Positions 30,758 to 44,045 of a stretch of 64,000 nt of DNA are shown here, piece by piece. The stretch's first letter is position 1. Every line of letters starts with the position of its first letter. The stretch is from Brasenia schreberi (Eukaryota; Streptophyta; Magnoliopsida; Nymphaeales; Cabombaceae): contig JAYKKT010000047.1 of assembly GCA_036023115.1 (NCBI GenBank), positions 1,796,001-1,860,000 on the forward strand, given 5' to 3'. The notes under the pieces are model-generated. The model was not told where the DNA came from and ran no database searches. It saw nothing but the letters and a program-made list of their open reading frames with translations. The position numbers and the translations under genes were made by a program.

Positions 30758-32845
30758 GTAGTGTCCATGTTCATTTCTCTCAAATATTTAATCTTAAAAG
30801 TAGAGTATGTTGTACTTTCCATGCTTGCATTTAATACATAGTAATAACTCTATTTTTTATTTCAAATCTCTATTGGTAATCTTTATGATAACAATAAAAA
30901 TGTTTGAAAAGATTTAATCATGGATTTAGCCTATACCATTATTTCTCTCTCTATGATACACATCGTGCATAAAACATTTAATGCATGATGTATAATCTTG
31001 CTCAAATATTTCTACATTTCAATCTTTGACATACATGATTGAAATGATAGGAAAACTATTGAATGCACATGACATATAAAAGTACAACAGGAAATTTTTA
31101 CTTTTCTTATTCAAATATCTACTGTTGGTCATGTCAATTGAATATTAGAGATGTTTACTCACCAAAAGATATTATGTATTTAGAATTACATGATAGATTT
31201 AATACAAAAATACATGTCAACATATAAAAATAAATATATAGTAAACATTATGTATTAAACATTTCGTTGATCGATGTTTGATATAAACTATTGAATTGAT
31301 AAGAAAATTATTTAATGCACATTAAGTGATGGATAAAAGTACAACAAAAATACATTAGTGGATTTTGAAATACCTCGTAACTTTAATACAAAAAGTATGT
31401 TAACATTATAAAAAGAAATATACAGTAAAGTAGTAAATATTGTCACTATGTATGTGTTACATATATAATCTACTAAACATACTGCGATATGTAATAAGTT
31501 TGTGACATTATGAGTATTTAAAGCATTTTACCAAAAATTAAAGTGTCTTAGCGTCAACCAGTACCGGCAGTGAGGTTCGAAACTGAATCCAGTTAGTGGA
31601 TTAAAGCTTTAATTCTGTATTTGGACCTGAAACCCATTGGATGATCCAAAACCAAAATGCTAATAAGTCATTTACGTACAAAACAAGCCCCATTATCCCC
31701 GCAGACCAGATTCAGTCATGGGGTTTTACAACTGAATCACAGTCCAAGCTCAATTCCCATCATGCAAGATCCTATTAATGAGATTCTATAATGCTCAAAA
31801 TCCAACCCGATCTACTCCATTCATATCCCTTACCAAAGCACGAGCTGGCTAGCCAGACTGGGAGTGACAAATCAGGCCAATGGGTCCGGTGACTTGGGGT
31901 TAGGGTCAAAGCAGGTTCAGCCACACTAGTCAATTTCTTTTCCAGGTCATGCTTCAAACCTGACCCGATTGGGTTTAGGCCCACCCACCTGCAACTCGAT
32001 ATATATATAAAGAGAGAATAATATTTTTTGATGTAAATGATCTAAATCTAAAGCTTCTTATAAAATTAGACTCTTACCATCCAAAAATAATAGGTGAAGA
32101 TAGAGGTGGGCTGCACAAATTTTCACAAATACATATATATATAATATTTTGGGTCTGGATCTACATGGCCCAACTCGATTTTTGTTGGATACTTCGGTTG
32201 GGCACAGACCCGACCGACAGTGCTTAAACCCCAACCCAGACTGTGGGTAGGATGGAGTCTGAAATTGTCACCTCTACGTACGGTTCTAGAAGTCACCCGA
32301 AGGTGTTGATCAATAATGAATGGACATTTATTCCACACTGATCCGACCAAGGATTTGAAGAAAACAAAAATCTGTCGCTTATTCCAAAACAAAGAATCTG
32401 GTTAGAAATCTAGAGAGAGAAACGAAGACAGGGAGTTGGTGGTCACTTTGTAGTTGGGGGCTCACATCGGATACTGTTACCGGCTACATCCTGTATCCCA
32501 CCTGTTCTGGCACAGGTTTTCCGGTCGCTCCCCGTCGGGAATCTTTTAAATAATCCCACCACGGTACCACCACTCAATCCTCGTTTTCCTCTTCATCCTT
32601 TTATCTTCTCCTTCTTCAGAAAGGAAGATTTTGAGGAAGGAGTTTTCAGTTTCTTGTTCACAACAATGTTGGTAACCCATTACAGGGTTTTGTGAAGCAA
32701 TGATGAAGATAAAAATGGTGGGTTTCTTCTTCCTCTTTGTATCCGCCATGAATGCACCTTTTCTGTACGTCCCCATTATCGAAGGAAGCGGTTTATGCTC
32801 TTAATCTTCATTTTGCGTTGGGCACTTTGTTAGAGAGAGAGCTCA
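30758..32845. other. AT-rich intergenic DNA upstream of glycosylase gene
   Basis: Low-complexity AT-rich DNA to about 31550, then stretches with CCAACCCGATC and GGGTTTAGGCCC wording seen in many dispersed plant repeats. The part from 32560 to 32845 is presumably the promoter and leader of the glycosylase gene; no TATA box is assigned. Confidence 0.5.
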
Positions 32846-35800
32846 ATGCCAGAGCCTCCCAACCTCAGGTCCATGAATGTTTCCGTTGATTCAGAGGTGC
32901 GGCCGGTCCTCTGTCCTGCCGGAAACAAAACGAGGACGATGGTCGCAAGGAAACCTTCGCGGAAGCAGGTAAAGAAAGAGGAGAAAACGGAAATCTCTCC
33001 TCTTTCTGCCGATAAAGGAGCCACCACCGTGCCGGTTATGCCTCCGGCAGATTCAGCCTCCATTTCGTCCCTGAAGCGGCCGGGGAGGGTGGCGTATTTG
33101 GGTCCTGCGCGTGCGGCGAACGTACTTTGGGGAAATGAGACGTCGCATTCGAACCTGTCTCTGAATACGTCTTGCTCTTCGGACGCTTCGACAGATTCTG
33201 GGGGCAGCCGTGCCTCGACGGAGAAGACAGTTTCGAGGAGGAATGCGAGCGTCGTGAGTCGCCGGAAACAGGGTACCGGAATAAAACCGGGCAGAGTTGT
33301 TCCTGATGGGGTCGTCGATGCTTCAATGCCTCCACCATCGCTTGTGATTCAGTTCAGAAAGCGTTGCGCCTGGGTAACGGGAAACACCGGTAAGCACGAG
33401 TAATCTTCTTGTTGGTATCAGTGACGGCCTAGCAAATCAGGAATGCTTTCCATATACGTGAAATTTGTCATGCACCTATTATTGGGCTTTGAATAATATT
33501 CCTTTTTGGTGGCAAGGAAGCCCAACGGCCCAAAAGTAAGATTGCATCAGAATATCTGTAGGATGTGGTGTAGCAACATTAGTTGGATAGCGGACTAAGT
33601 ATCCCAACAAATTTTAGAATATATAAGGTGTTTCTAGTGATACATTCTTGTTAGAAGGAGATCAGCAATTCATAGAACTTAAATATTTTATAAACATGTA
33701 TAGGAGAACAATGGACATTTCTCTTGTTCTCTTCTCAAGCTCAATTAGGTTTTGCTCCTTTTCGACTACTTTCTCATATTTTTCTTAAAGTTTCACTTAC
33801 TTGTTTTTTAACTTGCCCTTAATATACCTTCACAAAATTTAAAAGCATAAGGCTAATTGAACTCATGAATGGAAGCAACATTCAATTACAAATGACCCTT
33901 ATTACCAATGTTGTAAAAACCGTATCGGTGCTCGTATCACATTGGGCACCAATACGGCTGTATCGTACGGTACAATACGATATGCTATTAATGTTTTTGT
34001 GTGTATTAAAAAATAAAAAAAAATACAAAAATTAAAATGAATGAACAAAACATATATAACAAAATGAAGAAGCATCCATACTATAACAAAAACATCTCCT
34101 AATGAAGTTATAAACAAGGTTAAAACCATCCATATTCCATACCATTAACTATTAAGTAACGTGAACAAAATACTTAATAGTGAATACAGAAGGGGTTTAA
34201 CTTAATAAACAACAAAGTTACAAGTACAACTTACAATCATCAAAGACGAGAACATTATAAAGTTACAAATAAAAGAAAACAAATTACAATCATCCACAAC
34301 GTGGATCATAATCAACAAAAGTATTAAAATAAACGTAGTATCATCACTATCACCATCATCATCATCATCTCCTCCCTCTTCTTCTTCTATAATTGGATCA
34401 ACCCATCCAACACCTTCATTTTCATCATCTCCAACTCCAAGTTCTACCTCAGCTTACAGTGCCTTCTAGTTTTCATCCTCTAAAATAATAGAGAGTTCCT
34501 CCTCTTCGACCCAATCGTAAAGAATATCAACATCTTTGTAATTCAACGGGTCATATGACACCTTCCTTGCCCTTCTTGCATCCTTTTGCATTTGCCTGTA
34601 ACAAAAGAATATTCAAATTTCAAATTATAAAAAATATCAAATGCAATATAGTCACATCAATAATTCATTATTAATAAGATTAAGAAAGAACTAGGCAACA
34701 ACAAACAATATATATTTTAAAATTATTACCTTTGCCTTAACTTCAGTATACCAAATCACGCAGTGGAGCATGCTCCAATCTATTTCGCTTTTTCGTGTGA
34801 ATGCTTTCAAAACAGCTCTAATTCCTCTCGCACCCAATCGAACTACATGTTTGGCTCAATATACGTTGATCAAACCTTGCCAAGTTTGGTGTATCTACAC
34901 CAAAACGAGCTCACCATTTATCTGAAATAAAACATGATAATGATTAATAAGAAACACTCGAAGTCAATCAATTAAATTAATAACTTAAATGAATATCAAT
35001 AAAAACAATACTTTCTAAATTACCTCCTTTGAAGCTATAACTGATCTAATGCTTGGCTAAGCTCCAGGAGTCATATGTGGAGAAAAAAATGAAGGCATCC
35101 CACTAGGGCCACTACCTCCTCTGGCTCCTCCTCTAGTACTCCTCGTAGGCATCAGGCGAGTAGGAGTTCATGCAGTGGAACAAGAGCAAACTCCACTACT
35201 ACTACCACCAGAACCTACACTTTTTTCCTTTTCTCGCCTTCTCCTCCCTTAAACTGCACAATAAAATTCATCACCACCATACATCCCTTGAGCAGAAGCA
35301 TCTTTAAATGGTTAAGACATATCCCAACCACCTATTAATGCTCTCTCTCTTACCCTTAATCTCTTCTTCTCCTTCGAAGCCTCTAATACCTGCTCAATCT
35401 CGTACTTCACTACTTCGGGAACTCAAAGATATGCACTAGCATCCTTCTTGGTTCCTGCAAGGTGGTGTTTCATACGAGAAATATCACCATGTTTTACGAC
35501 ATTGCAAAACATGCACTTGTTTACAAGCCTATTGCTTTAATACACCGGAGTGCAATATTTTCATGCCGGATCAACTCGATCGGAAGCCATTAAAACAAGA
35601 GTGGACATTCAACAAGAAGAAAAAGGCTTTTTAGAGGTTAAGAATCACAGAATCAGTAAAACCCTTATATTTTTCAAGTGAAAAATTGGGTAGAATGCCA
35701 AAGAGAAGAGGTATGACATGAATTTGACAAAAACCTAGAGATGTGGAGTTGGATTGGGTAAAATACTTGAGAATATTGTGAATAAACTACGAAATCAACA

Positions 35801-36251
35801 AGATAAGAAGATGATCTAGAAGCAAGGGAATGGCGTGAAAAAGGGTTTGGGAAGAAGAATAAATAAAATCCAAAAGTTTCGGATTTTTGGATTTAATAAC
35901 AAAAAAATCAACATTGACTCGAATGATATGGAGTGTATGATACAATACGGTGCGATACACTCCCGTATCATACAATACGGTACGATAAATTACTTATTGC
36001 GATACGTGTCCCTGTATCATACCGTATCTTCATACGATATATATTACACCTTCACAAAATTCAAGAGCGTGAGGGCCATGAAACGCGGGAAGAAGTGCCA
36101 TCTTTCGTGATTTCATGAGTTGCTTTATAAAAGATAAAATTTACGTAGAAAAATGGTTTTGCTTTTGAAAAATATACAAGCATCTCTCAGATAAACATAA
36201 TGACTTTAATGAAAAGCCCACAACGAAAACGAGAAATGGAAAAGCCAGTTT

Positions 36252-36282
<31 letters not shown>

Positions 36283-39200
36283 GGAAAAGTAACAAAGGAA
36301 AAGGTTTATATATAAAAAACAACAACAAAGGCTTCCTGTGAAAACCTGTGGGTAACTGTGCGCCTCCTCTTCTTCTTCCTTCGCCTTCTTCTCCCTCTGA
36401 GGGCTTTTTTGCTTCCGCATTGCTCATGGCTCCTTTGTGCCTTACTAGCTCCAACGAAAAGAACTTTTTCCACATTACTAACTTGCATCATTGCTAAGAG
36501 AAAACCTATTTAATCTTTATGTTGGAGTATGGAATGGATATTAAGGAACTCCAAATACATGTAGCTTATCCATAAAGAACCACAGATCTTCATGAGTTTA
36601 TATATATATATTGGGAATTCACAAGAAATTTTTATCACATATCATCGACTAGAGATGAGATGATTAGCATAACAACCTTTCATCTTTTATGGATAATCAA
36701 GACAGGGTTAGGCAGAACCCATCTTGTAATACAAAGAGGAACCTATACTGGGAACTTCATAAAAAAGAATCTATAAGAACACCAATTTTGGGCTGCATAC
36801 GTGTATGCTCTTCCTAGCTTTGGGCGTCCATTGACACTTGGTGATACCAAAATTGAGAAATCTCTGTATACTTGCTTTATCTATACTGATTCTGTGTGAC
36901 TTATTAGCCAAGTTTTTGGTCACCACGGCAACTGTATCCTGCCTTGAAGATTTTATAATTAATGTAGATCTCTTACCTGTTGTAGTAACTCTAGCCACTG
37001 TTCCCATTCAAATTGGTGTCCCTGCTTTGGTCTACAGAACCACGCTGCTGGTACAAACCTCTCTTCATGATTCTAGATAGTGTAGCTGACTTGCCATCGT
37101 TCTTTGGCCATGCTTGCAATCGAAAGTATCATCCATCCTGCTGGAAGGGGTATCCAAGTATATGCACAAGACAGCCATACTAGATCAATGTGCTTAGAGT
37201 TCCTCAGTCCCAGAAGAATATGCTCTCTTAGTAGAAAACTGCCTCTCGAGCCAAATAGTGAGGCCAACTTTTCTGTCGCCTGAACATCAGTTGATTCCTT
37301 TTTTCCCATATAAATCGAATTATAAGTTGAAAGGAAATATTGTAGGCTCTCTTCACATATCGATCAGTAAGCGTTTGCTTTACCCACTGGAAGGCTGCAA
37401 GTTGAAGTTGTCCACGGGGACGTTCAAGGTCTTGCAAATAACCAAGTCACATTTCCTAAATATGATGCACAGCCTCACACTTTAAGAAAAGATGTATTGC
37501 TATCTCTTGCTCCCTATAATATATGCAGCATTCAGTCACTTGCTGCATGCCCATTCTGTTTAATCAGTCGAGCATTAGCACAACAACCTTAAACAACCTA
37601 CTTTGCATAGTTTTAGCCTTGTTTATTATGGACCTTATAGATTCATGTGCTTTCTAAAAGTTATTGTCTTATTGTGCTTCCATTCCTCTTATTACCCTTT
37701 TCTTCTACACTTTGAGGAAAGAGTTTCAGTTTTTGGATGACAAAAGTATTGGTCATTCATGAATATATTCTCTCCTCGTCTCTGCATAAGGGTTTTTCTA
37801 TTGGTTTTGTTTTCGATATGGTTGTCACCCTTTCTTCTACTCTGAAAGACAAAAGACTATTGATTTAGTAGAACAAACTACGAAGGCAAAATACATGAAA
37901 TGCAAGAGTAATGTTTTACCCGAAATTGGTGACATAAAAGCCAAAAATGGTAGACTATCTCCAAAAGGAAAATTTTAAACTTAGGGCCAATGTTCCAATA
38001 AGATAGGAGAACTAATAGAAAAACCACACATACAATTAACATATAGTGGCTAAGATTGATAGGTGCATTGTATCTGTGTCACAAGAAATGTATCACTTTA
38101 AAAGATAAGTATTATATAAAAATGATGCTATATGCTCCAACTGTTGGGTAGCCACACTTCAACATGTGCACAGGATGACGATAGCAGGAATGAAGATTTT
38201 GAGGTTGTGTGTGGCCGTAGAAGGAAAGGCCTGACCTGTAATTAGTGATCAGAGAAAAAGCGATTGAAGCACTCAGAAGATAAAAATAGAGGTGCTTAAG
38301 GTGATTTGAACATTTGAGAAGGTGCTTAAACAAAGCTCTGATGAGGGGTGCGGAATTAGGTGGTGACAATAGGCTGAGTGAGGCCTCACAAGCGTTGGAA
38401 GAAAGCAATAAAATATGGTGTCATTTTTCAGAGTGTCATGCTCATACGACATGCTCTTGTGCACAATGACAACAAAAGTCCAGTAGCTGACCGTACTTAT
38501 TGTGGATAAAGCTTGGTTTGGCTTGGTAAAGTCATACACTTGCCATCTATGTCGGTGCCTATATGTGCACTGGTAGGCATGTCACATAGTGTTGCTTGTT
38601 GCTACAACAACAACAACTAAGCCTTTTTCCATACTTGATGGGGTCGGCTACATGGATTCTTTGTTTCCACGGAGCCCTATCATGTGCTATGCTAGCAATA
38701 AACTCAATATAAACTAGATCATTCTTTATTGTTTCTTTCCAACACTTTTATCGTCATCCTCTTTCTTTTTTAATATTTTCATAATCTAGTTTTTCATATC
38801 TTCTTATGGGAGCATCCTTGGGTCGTCTTTTTACATGTCCAAACCATCTTAAATGATTTTTTCTCATTTTATCCTCTATTGGTGCTACTCCCATTTTGTT
38901 TCTAATAACCTCATTATGTATATGATATTTCCTTGTGTGATTGCCCATCCATCTAAACATCTTCATTTTTGTTACAAACATCTTTTGCACATCATGATTA
39001 ACTGCCCAACACACTGAATCATAAAGTATTGTAGGTCTAATTGCTACTCTATAATATTTACCTTTCAACTTTAATGGTATCTTCTTATCATATAGAATAC
39101 CAAATGCCCCTTTCCATTTTAACCAACCGGCATTAATTCTATGCGTAACATCTCCGTTATTAATTTTTCCATCACTTTTAAAAATTGACCTTAGGTATTT

Positions 39201-42200
39201 AAAACTTTCCTTGTGAGGGATGAAATGTGTGTCAATCTTATTTTTTTGTGTCATCTGAAGTACCCAAATGATCAAACTTACATTCAACATATTCTATCTT
39301 TTATTAACTAAGTCAGAAGCCTTTATTTTCTAATGTTTCACTCCATAATTTCAATTTCCTATTAACTTTTTTCTTAGACTCATCCGCTGACACAATGTCA
39401 TCTGCAAATAACGTACACAAAGGTACTTCATGTTGAATATGTTTTGTTAACTCATTAATGGTCAATTTAAATAAATATGGGTTTAAAGTTCATCCTTGAT
39501 GTAACCTCATATTAACTTCAAAGGAGTTTTTCATTCTTTTATGAGTCCTCACACATGTTTTTGTACCATTGTACATATCTCTTGTAAGATTTATGTATGG
39601 TAATGGGATATCTCTCTTTTTTAAGGTTCTCAAAAGAACATCTCTTGGTACTCTATCGTAAGCTTTTTCTAGATCAATAAATAGCATGTGAAGGTTCTTT
39701 TTTGCTCTAAAATGTTTCATAAGATATCTCAATAGGTGAATCGTTTCAATGGTAGATCTACCAAGCATGAATCCGAATTGGTTCTATGTTGTACTCGATA
39801 CTTGTTTTAACCTATGTTCGATAATTCTTTTACATAATTTCATAATTAACTTGATACCTCGATAATTCATACAATTCTAAATGTCTCCCTTGGTCTTATA
39901 TATGGGTATATGTGTACTCGCTCTTCCTTGGGCATCTTTTGGGTTCTCTATATTTTATTTACCAACATTCATGTATTTAAGAGCCTCTTTGATTTCATTC
40001 TTTTCAATACACCTATAGAAATTGTGGTTTATATACTTTTGTGATTTTGCTAACTCTCCTAGGCTAATACTACCATATGTATTTTCATTAAAAAGCGTAT
40101 AGAATATTTTTTTCATCTATTTTGATATTATCGTTCGCCACTAAAATCTTTTCATCCTTATCTTTGATGCTTTTAACAAAAATAAGATCCTTAGTTTTCT
40201 TATCTTTAGCCATAGTTACAACTACGACAACAACTAAGCCTTTTCCCATACTAGATGGGATTGACTACATGGATTCTTTGTTTCCACAGATCCCTATCGT
40301 GTGCCATATTAGCAGATAACTCACAATAAGCTAGATCATTTTTTATTGTTTCTTTCCAACACTTTTGTGGTCGTCCTCTAGCTCTTTTAATACTTTCCAA
40401 ATTTAGTTTTTCTAACCTTCTTATGGGTTCTTCTTTTGATCTTCTTTCTATATGTCCAAACCATCTTAAACGATATTCTTTCATTTTATCCTCTATTGGT
40501 GCCACTCCTAATTTGTTTCTAATAACCTCATTATGTATACGGTCTTCTCTTGTATGACCACTCATCCATCTCAACATCTTCATTTCTGTCATAGACATCT
40601 TTTGTACATGTTGATGATTAACTACCCAACACTCATAACCATAAAACATGGCAGGCCTAATTGTTGCTCTATAATATTTGCCTTTTAACTTTAATGGTAT
40701 AATACTTACCTTTTACCTTTAATGGTTATCCTAAAAATATCTCTTTCACCTTATTTTGAGTTAAGCTTTTTATATAAATCCTCTCAAAATTTTGGCTTTT
40801 GCTTCACTAATGGCCTTTTTTGCTTCTTTACTTGTTTTCTTATAAGCCTCTAAAGTTTCACTAGTCTTGTTGGCATAATGCAATTTGTAACATGCCTTCT
40901 TTTCCTTGATTTTATTTTGCACCACTTCACTCCACCACCAAACTTCTTTTTGTGTTGGTATGCCTCTCTTAAATTCGCCTAACACATCTTTTGCCACTTA
41001 TCTAATATGTATAGTCGACATAATTCCAAGCATCTCCTTGATTTTTTTTTTAAAATATATATTTTTCTCACATTTGTGGTTCCACCATTTATCTATGCAC
41101 TCTATTCTTCTTTGTCTACTTTTTTACCTTTAAATTCATTACTGAAAGTTGATGTTAAGTAGTTAAGTTTTCTCCTGAAATTACCTTGCAATCTTTACAA
41201 TACGATCTATCTTTTTTTTATAAACAAAATAATCAATTTATGTTTCTGACAAGCAACTCTTATAAGTAATTAAATGCTCATCTCGTTTTTTAAAATTATA
41301 TTAGATATAAAGAGATCAAAAGCCATAGCAAAATTTAAAATCTCTCTACCCTCGTTTATATCCCAAAACCATAGTTTCCATGAATACCTTGATATCCTAA
41401 TGCATCTTTACCGACATGTTCATTTAAGTTTCTTCCCAAATAAATCATCTGTCTTTGTGAAATTCTTTGAATTATTTTGTTTAACTCCTAAAAAGCCTTC
41501 TTTATACTATCTTCTAATCGTATTTGGGGTGTATAAGCACAAACTATATTTAAAGGCTCTACTCCTAACACTAATTTCACTGTCATAATTTGGTCACCAT
41601 ATCGTTGTATGTCTACTACACTATCCTTTAAATCTTTATTTATAATAATACCAACTACATTTCGATCCTTTTCTTTTTCTATTTACCATTTAAAACTTGT
41701 ATTCTCAATCTCTTTTGCTTTTTCTCCAACACACTTTGTCTCTTGTAAACATAGAATATGAATCTTTCTCCAAATCATAGTATTTATCACTTCCATTACC
41801 TTGTTGGTCAATTTTTCAATTATAAATACAAATCTTATTATCCAGGACTAACTTCCTTACCCCCCGCATTCGTCCGTGTTGAAAATGCGGAGACCCCCGC
41901 TAGAACTTATTTACTACATTCAAGCTTCTTTACCCACACTCGTCCATGATGTGGGGACCCTCTCTGCAATTGATTCATTACATTCGGGCGAAATCTAGAG
42001 ATCCTTACTTACTTTTCATTGCGTTTGGGCTCTGTAGTGCGTCGTTAAGAGGGAACGCCCCAATGCAATGCTCATAATTTGTAGAATCCATGATAGATAA
42101 GTTCGACAAAGTTTTACGTTGGATGCCGTAAGCTTAACGCAACCCTCTTCCTTTATCTGGGCTTGGACCGGCCATGCAAGGGTGATCCCTTACATGGGCG

Positions 42201-44045
42201 GAGTTTGTTGCGGCTAAACTATTTGATTTTATGTTATTATTTATTAGATATTAATCTTCAATTATGTGCTGAAATTTCATAAATTAAGATGTTAACACTT
42301 TAATTTGTGTATAGTGGGTTACGGAAAAGTTTGTTATTGGAGGTGTATTACAGATTTTGTGCCTAGCAACCTTATTCCCTGTGTTTTTGTTGATTGGTGC
42401 GAGAACATTATTTTATTAGAGCATTATCTCACTTCTCTTGAATACATTTCAACTTACTACTCTTGATGCTTTTTGCTCCACCAAATACATAGATCCATGC
42501 TACGCTACCTTTCACGATGAAGAATGGGGGGTCCCAGTTCATGATGATAAGTGAGTGCCTCTCATCGGTTTTGTGGCTAGTGGAAACAATGGAAAATCAA
42601 GTTATTGATTTTTGGAAGCTCTTTTCTCGTTGACCATGCAGGAAGTTGTTTGAGTATCTTTCCCTCTCAGGAGCGCTCTCTGAACTTACATGGCCTTCTA
42701 TCCTTAGTAAAAGACATGTGTTTCGGTAATAATATTTTCATTCCTCTTCAACACAAGCTGTATATTCGTTAACTGATTGTCCTTTTCTGGCTTGTCGTTC
42801 TGCAGGGAAGTGTTTTTTGATTTTGAGCCAGCGTTGGTTGCCAAATTGAATGAGAAAAAAGTTATAGCACCAGGAAGCATTGGGAGCTCCCTGCTGTCTG
42901 AACTAAAGCTTCGTTCCATTATTGACAATGCTAGGCGGATATTGAAGGTAAACTTGGGGTTTGTCTTTTTTTATATTGTTGTGCTCCTTGTGCTCAATTG
43001 ACTCTGAAATTCTGATTACTAATTGGTGGTTGATACTTTTTGGCAAGTTTTTGTGCTCAACATTGATTGGAGCTGTATTCATGGAAAACAGATCTTCTTG
43101 TAGTATATGAATATCATCCTCTGACTGGTCTTTTCAATACTTAAGTTCAATAAGTTTATAAAAAGCTCCTCTGCTGATGGGAAAGACGTTGCTCAACATA
43201 TGATCTACGTGTTAGGATACATTTCATTTTTTGCAGCGCAACCTGAAATCTTGAAAAAAAAAGCCTTGAGCCTGAAATGACGCATAGTTTCTTATAATGT
43301 AACTCATCCTCAGTATTGCGGTTGTTCTCTTTTTTAAGCTAACGAAGGGTCAAATGCCTGCTTCGATGATCGTGTCTTTGGAATTTTCCTTGTACAATCA
43401 TATAACCAAAAGGTTAAGCTAGTCACTTTTTTTTTACTGTAAATGCCTAAAGTTCTAAAATCAGTTTACGAATTGTTTTGAACTGAGGCATTTGATGAAA
43501 TCAACCGCAGCAGGAAGTCATGCATCTGTTTGACAATATTCTTGGAACATCGCCAAACAATTCTGCTTCAGTTCCTTATCTTTATTATTTATGTTAACAC
43601 AGCCTGCAACAATTCGGTGTTGTTTCTGTAGATTGTTGAAGAATTTGGATCATTCGGGAGCTACTGTTGGAGTTTTGTGTCTGGCAAACCTATTGTGAAT
43701 AGCTTCCGCTACCCACGGCAGGTGCCTGTGAAAACCCCAAAAGCAGAAGTCATAAGCAAGGATATGGTCCAAAGGGGTCTCCGAAGTGTGAGCCCAACAG
43801 TCATATATACATTCATGCAAGTAGCAGGCTTAACCAACGACCATCTTGTAAGCTGTTACCGGTTTAGCAAGTGCATGGCTGCCAAGGAAGAACGGACAGC
43901 TATCAGCAAAGCCGATATGAAACATGAACATGAAAAGTCGGAGGTCGGAAACTTGACACTAGCAAAAGCTGTGGAAGACTTGAGTCTAAGCAGTTTGTGT
44001 ATGAAAACCAACTCATCAAATGGATCTTGTGTTGCCGTGGTTTGA
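32846..44045 (+). CDS. DNA-3-methyladenine glycosylase I, 5 exons, giant first intron
   Basis: Base-excision repair glycosylase of the bacterial TAG family, expected to release 3-methyladenine from alkylated DNA. Exons: 32846-33389, 42493-42550, 42642-42725, 42806-42947 and 43632-44045. Phases agree, giving 413 aa. Exon 1 holds the plant-specific basic/serine-rich N-terminus (SNLSLNTSCSSDASTDSGGS) and the start of the catalytic domain (KRCAWVTGNT). Exon 2 continues with DPCYATFHDEEWGVPVHDDK, exon 3 with KLFEYLSLSGALSELTWPSI, exon 4 with FFDFEPALVAKLNEKKVIAP, and exon 5 with FGSFGSYCWSFVSGKPIVNS and TNDHLVSCYRFSKC. The zinc ligands known from E. coli TAG are in place: Cys of RCAWV, His of FHDEEW, and His and Cys of HLVSC. 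A C-terminal tail of about 50 aa is less conserved. Intron 1 is about 9.1 kb and loaded with transposon remnants. The other introns are small. Confidence 0.95.
33825..33853. repeat. Direct repeat flanking the hAT remnant, left copy
   Basis: TACCTTCACAAAATTTAAAA and following bases recur in slightly changed form at 36046-36074 (CACCTTCACAAAATTCAAGA). Together they bracket the hAT-like element. This is too long for a hAT target duplication (8 bp), so it may be an older repeat or a filler duplication. Confidence 0.6.
33904..36045 (-). mobile_element. Degenerate hAT transposon, internally deleted
   Basis: Both ends carry GTATCGTACGGTACAATACG-type subterminal repeats in opposite orientation (about 33920-33985 and 35935-36040). 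On the minus strand a BED zinc finger is recognisable at about 35440-35590 (NKCMFCNVVKHGDISRMKHH then LAGTKKDASAY). The hAT dimerisation domain is at about 34740-34925 (RFDQRILSQTCSSIGCERN then FESIHTKKRNRLEHAPLRDL), with conserved tryptophans turned into stops. Between them are only about 500 bp of glycine/serine-rich linker, so the catalytic core is deleted. Sits in glycosylase intron 1, antisense to the gene. Confidence 0.85.
36253..36277. repeat. (AT)n microsatellite
   Basis: About 12 AT units within glycosylase intron 1. Confidence 0.9.
36800..37560 (-). mobile_element. L1-like LINE remnant (zf-RVT / RNase H region)
   Basis: Minus-strand translation gives broken frames resembling the end of plant L1 polyproteins. 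A zinc-knuckle-like YYREQEIAIHLFLKCEAV lies near 37500. A segment IIRFIWEKRNQLMFRRQKSW follows, then an RNase-H-like start AYTWIPLPAGWMILSIASMA near 37160. Several stops and frameshifts interrupt it. The family call rests on short motifs; the absence of RTE wording argues it is a different LINE lineage from its neighbours. Confidence 0.5.
37850..38425 (+). mobile_element. Ancient RTE LINE fragment
   Basis: Weak plus-strand similarity to the RTE C-terminal region: the equivalents of SRTKTKYMECK at about 37865, [19 protein letters not shown] at about 38100 and RWFEHLRRCLNKALMRGA at about 38315. It is more diverged than the other copies in the window and lacks the 3' tail. Confidence 0.6.
38610..42205 (-). 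mobile_element. RTE LINE, near full length, with nested RTE insertion
   Basis: The 3' end is at 38610 (plus-strand ACAACAACAACAACTAAGCC); the 5' repeat region ends near 42205. Minus-strand frames show the RT C-terminus (FKYLRSIFKSDGKINNGDVT; GWLKWKGAFGILYDKKIPLK), the RT core (MLGRSTIETIHLLRYLMKHF; MLFIDLEKAYDRVPRDVLLR) and, beyond the nested insert, a connecting region ([20 protein letters not shown]) and endonuclease remnants to about 41800. A later RTE copy interrupts it at 40213-40728. Stops occur throughout. Located in glycosylase intron 1, antisense to the gene. Confidence 0.9.
40213..40728 (-). mobile_element. 5'-truncated RTE copy nested in another RTE
   Basis: Begins with the 3' end signature (GACAACAACTAAGCCTTTTC) and continues into a better-preserved C-terminal frame ([60 protein letters not shown]). 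Host RTE sequence resumes at about 40730 (TTATCCTAAAAATATCTC), and the left part ends at TATCTTTAGCCATAGTTA. The longer open frame suggests it is younger than its host. Confidence 0.88.

Noticed and set aside
34330..34420. Possible CRISPR-like or coding TCATCA array
   Set aside because: It is an ATC trinucleotide run reading as acidic residues on the minus strand within the degenerate hAT element.
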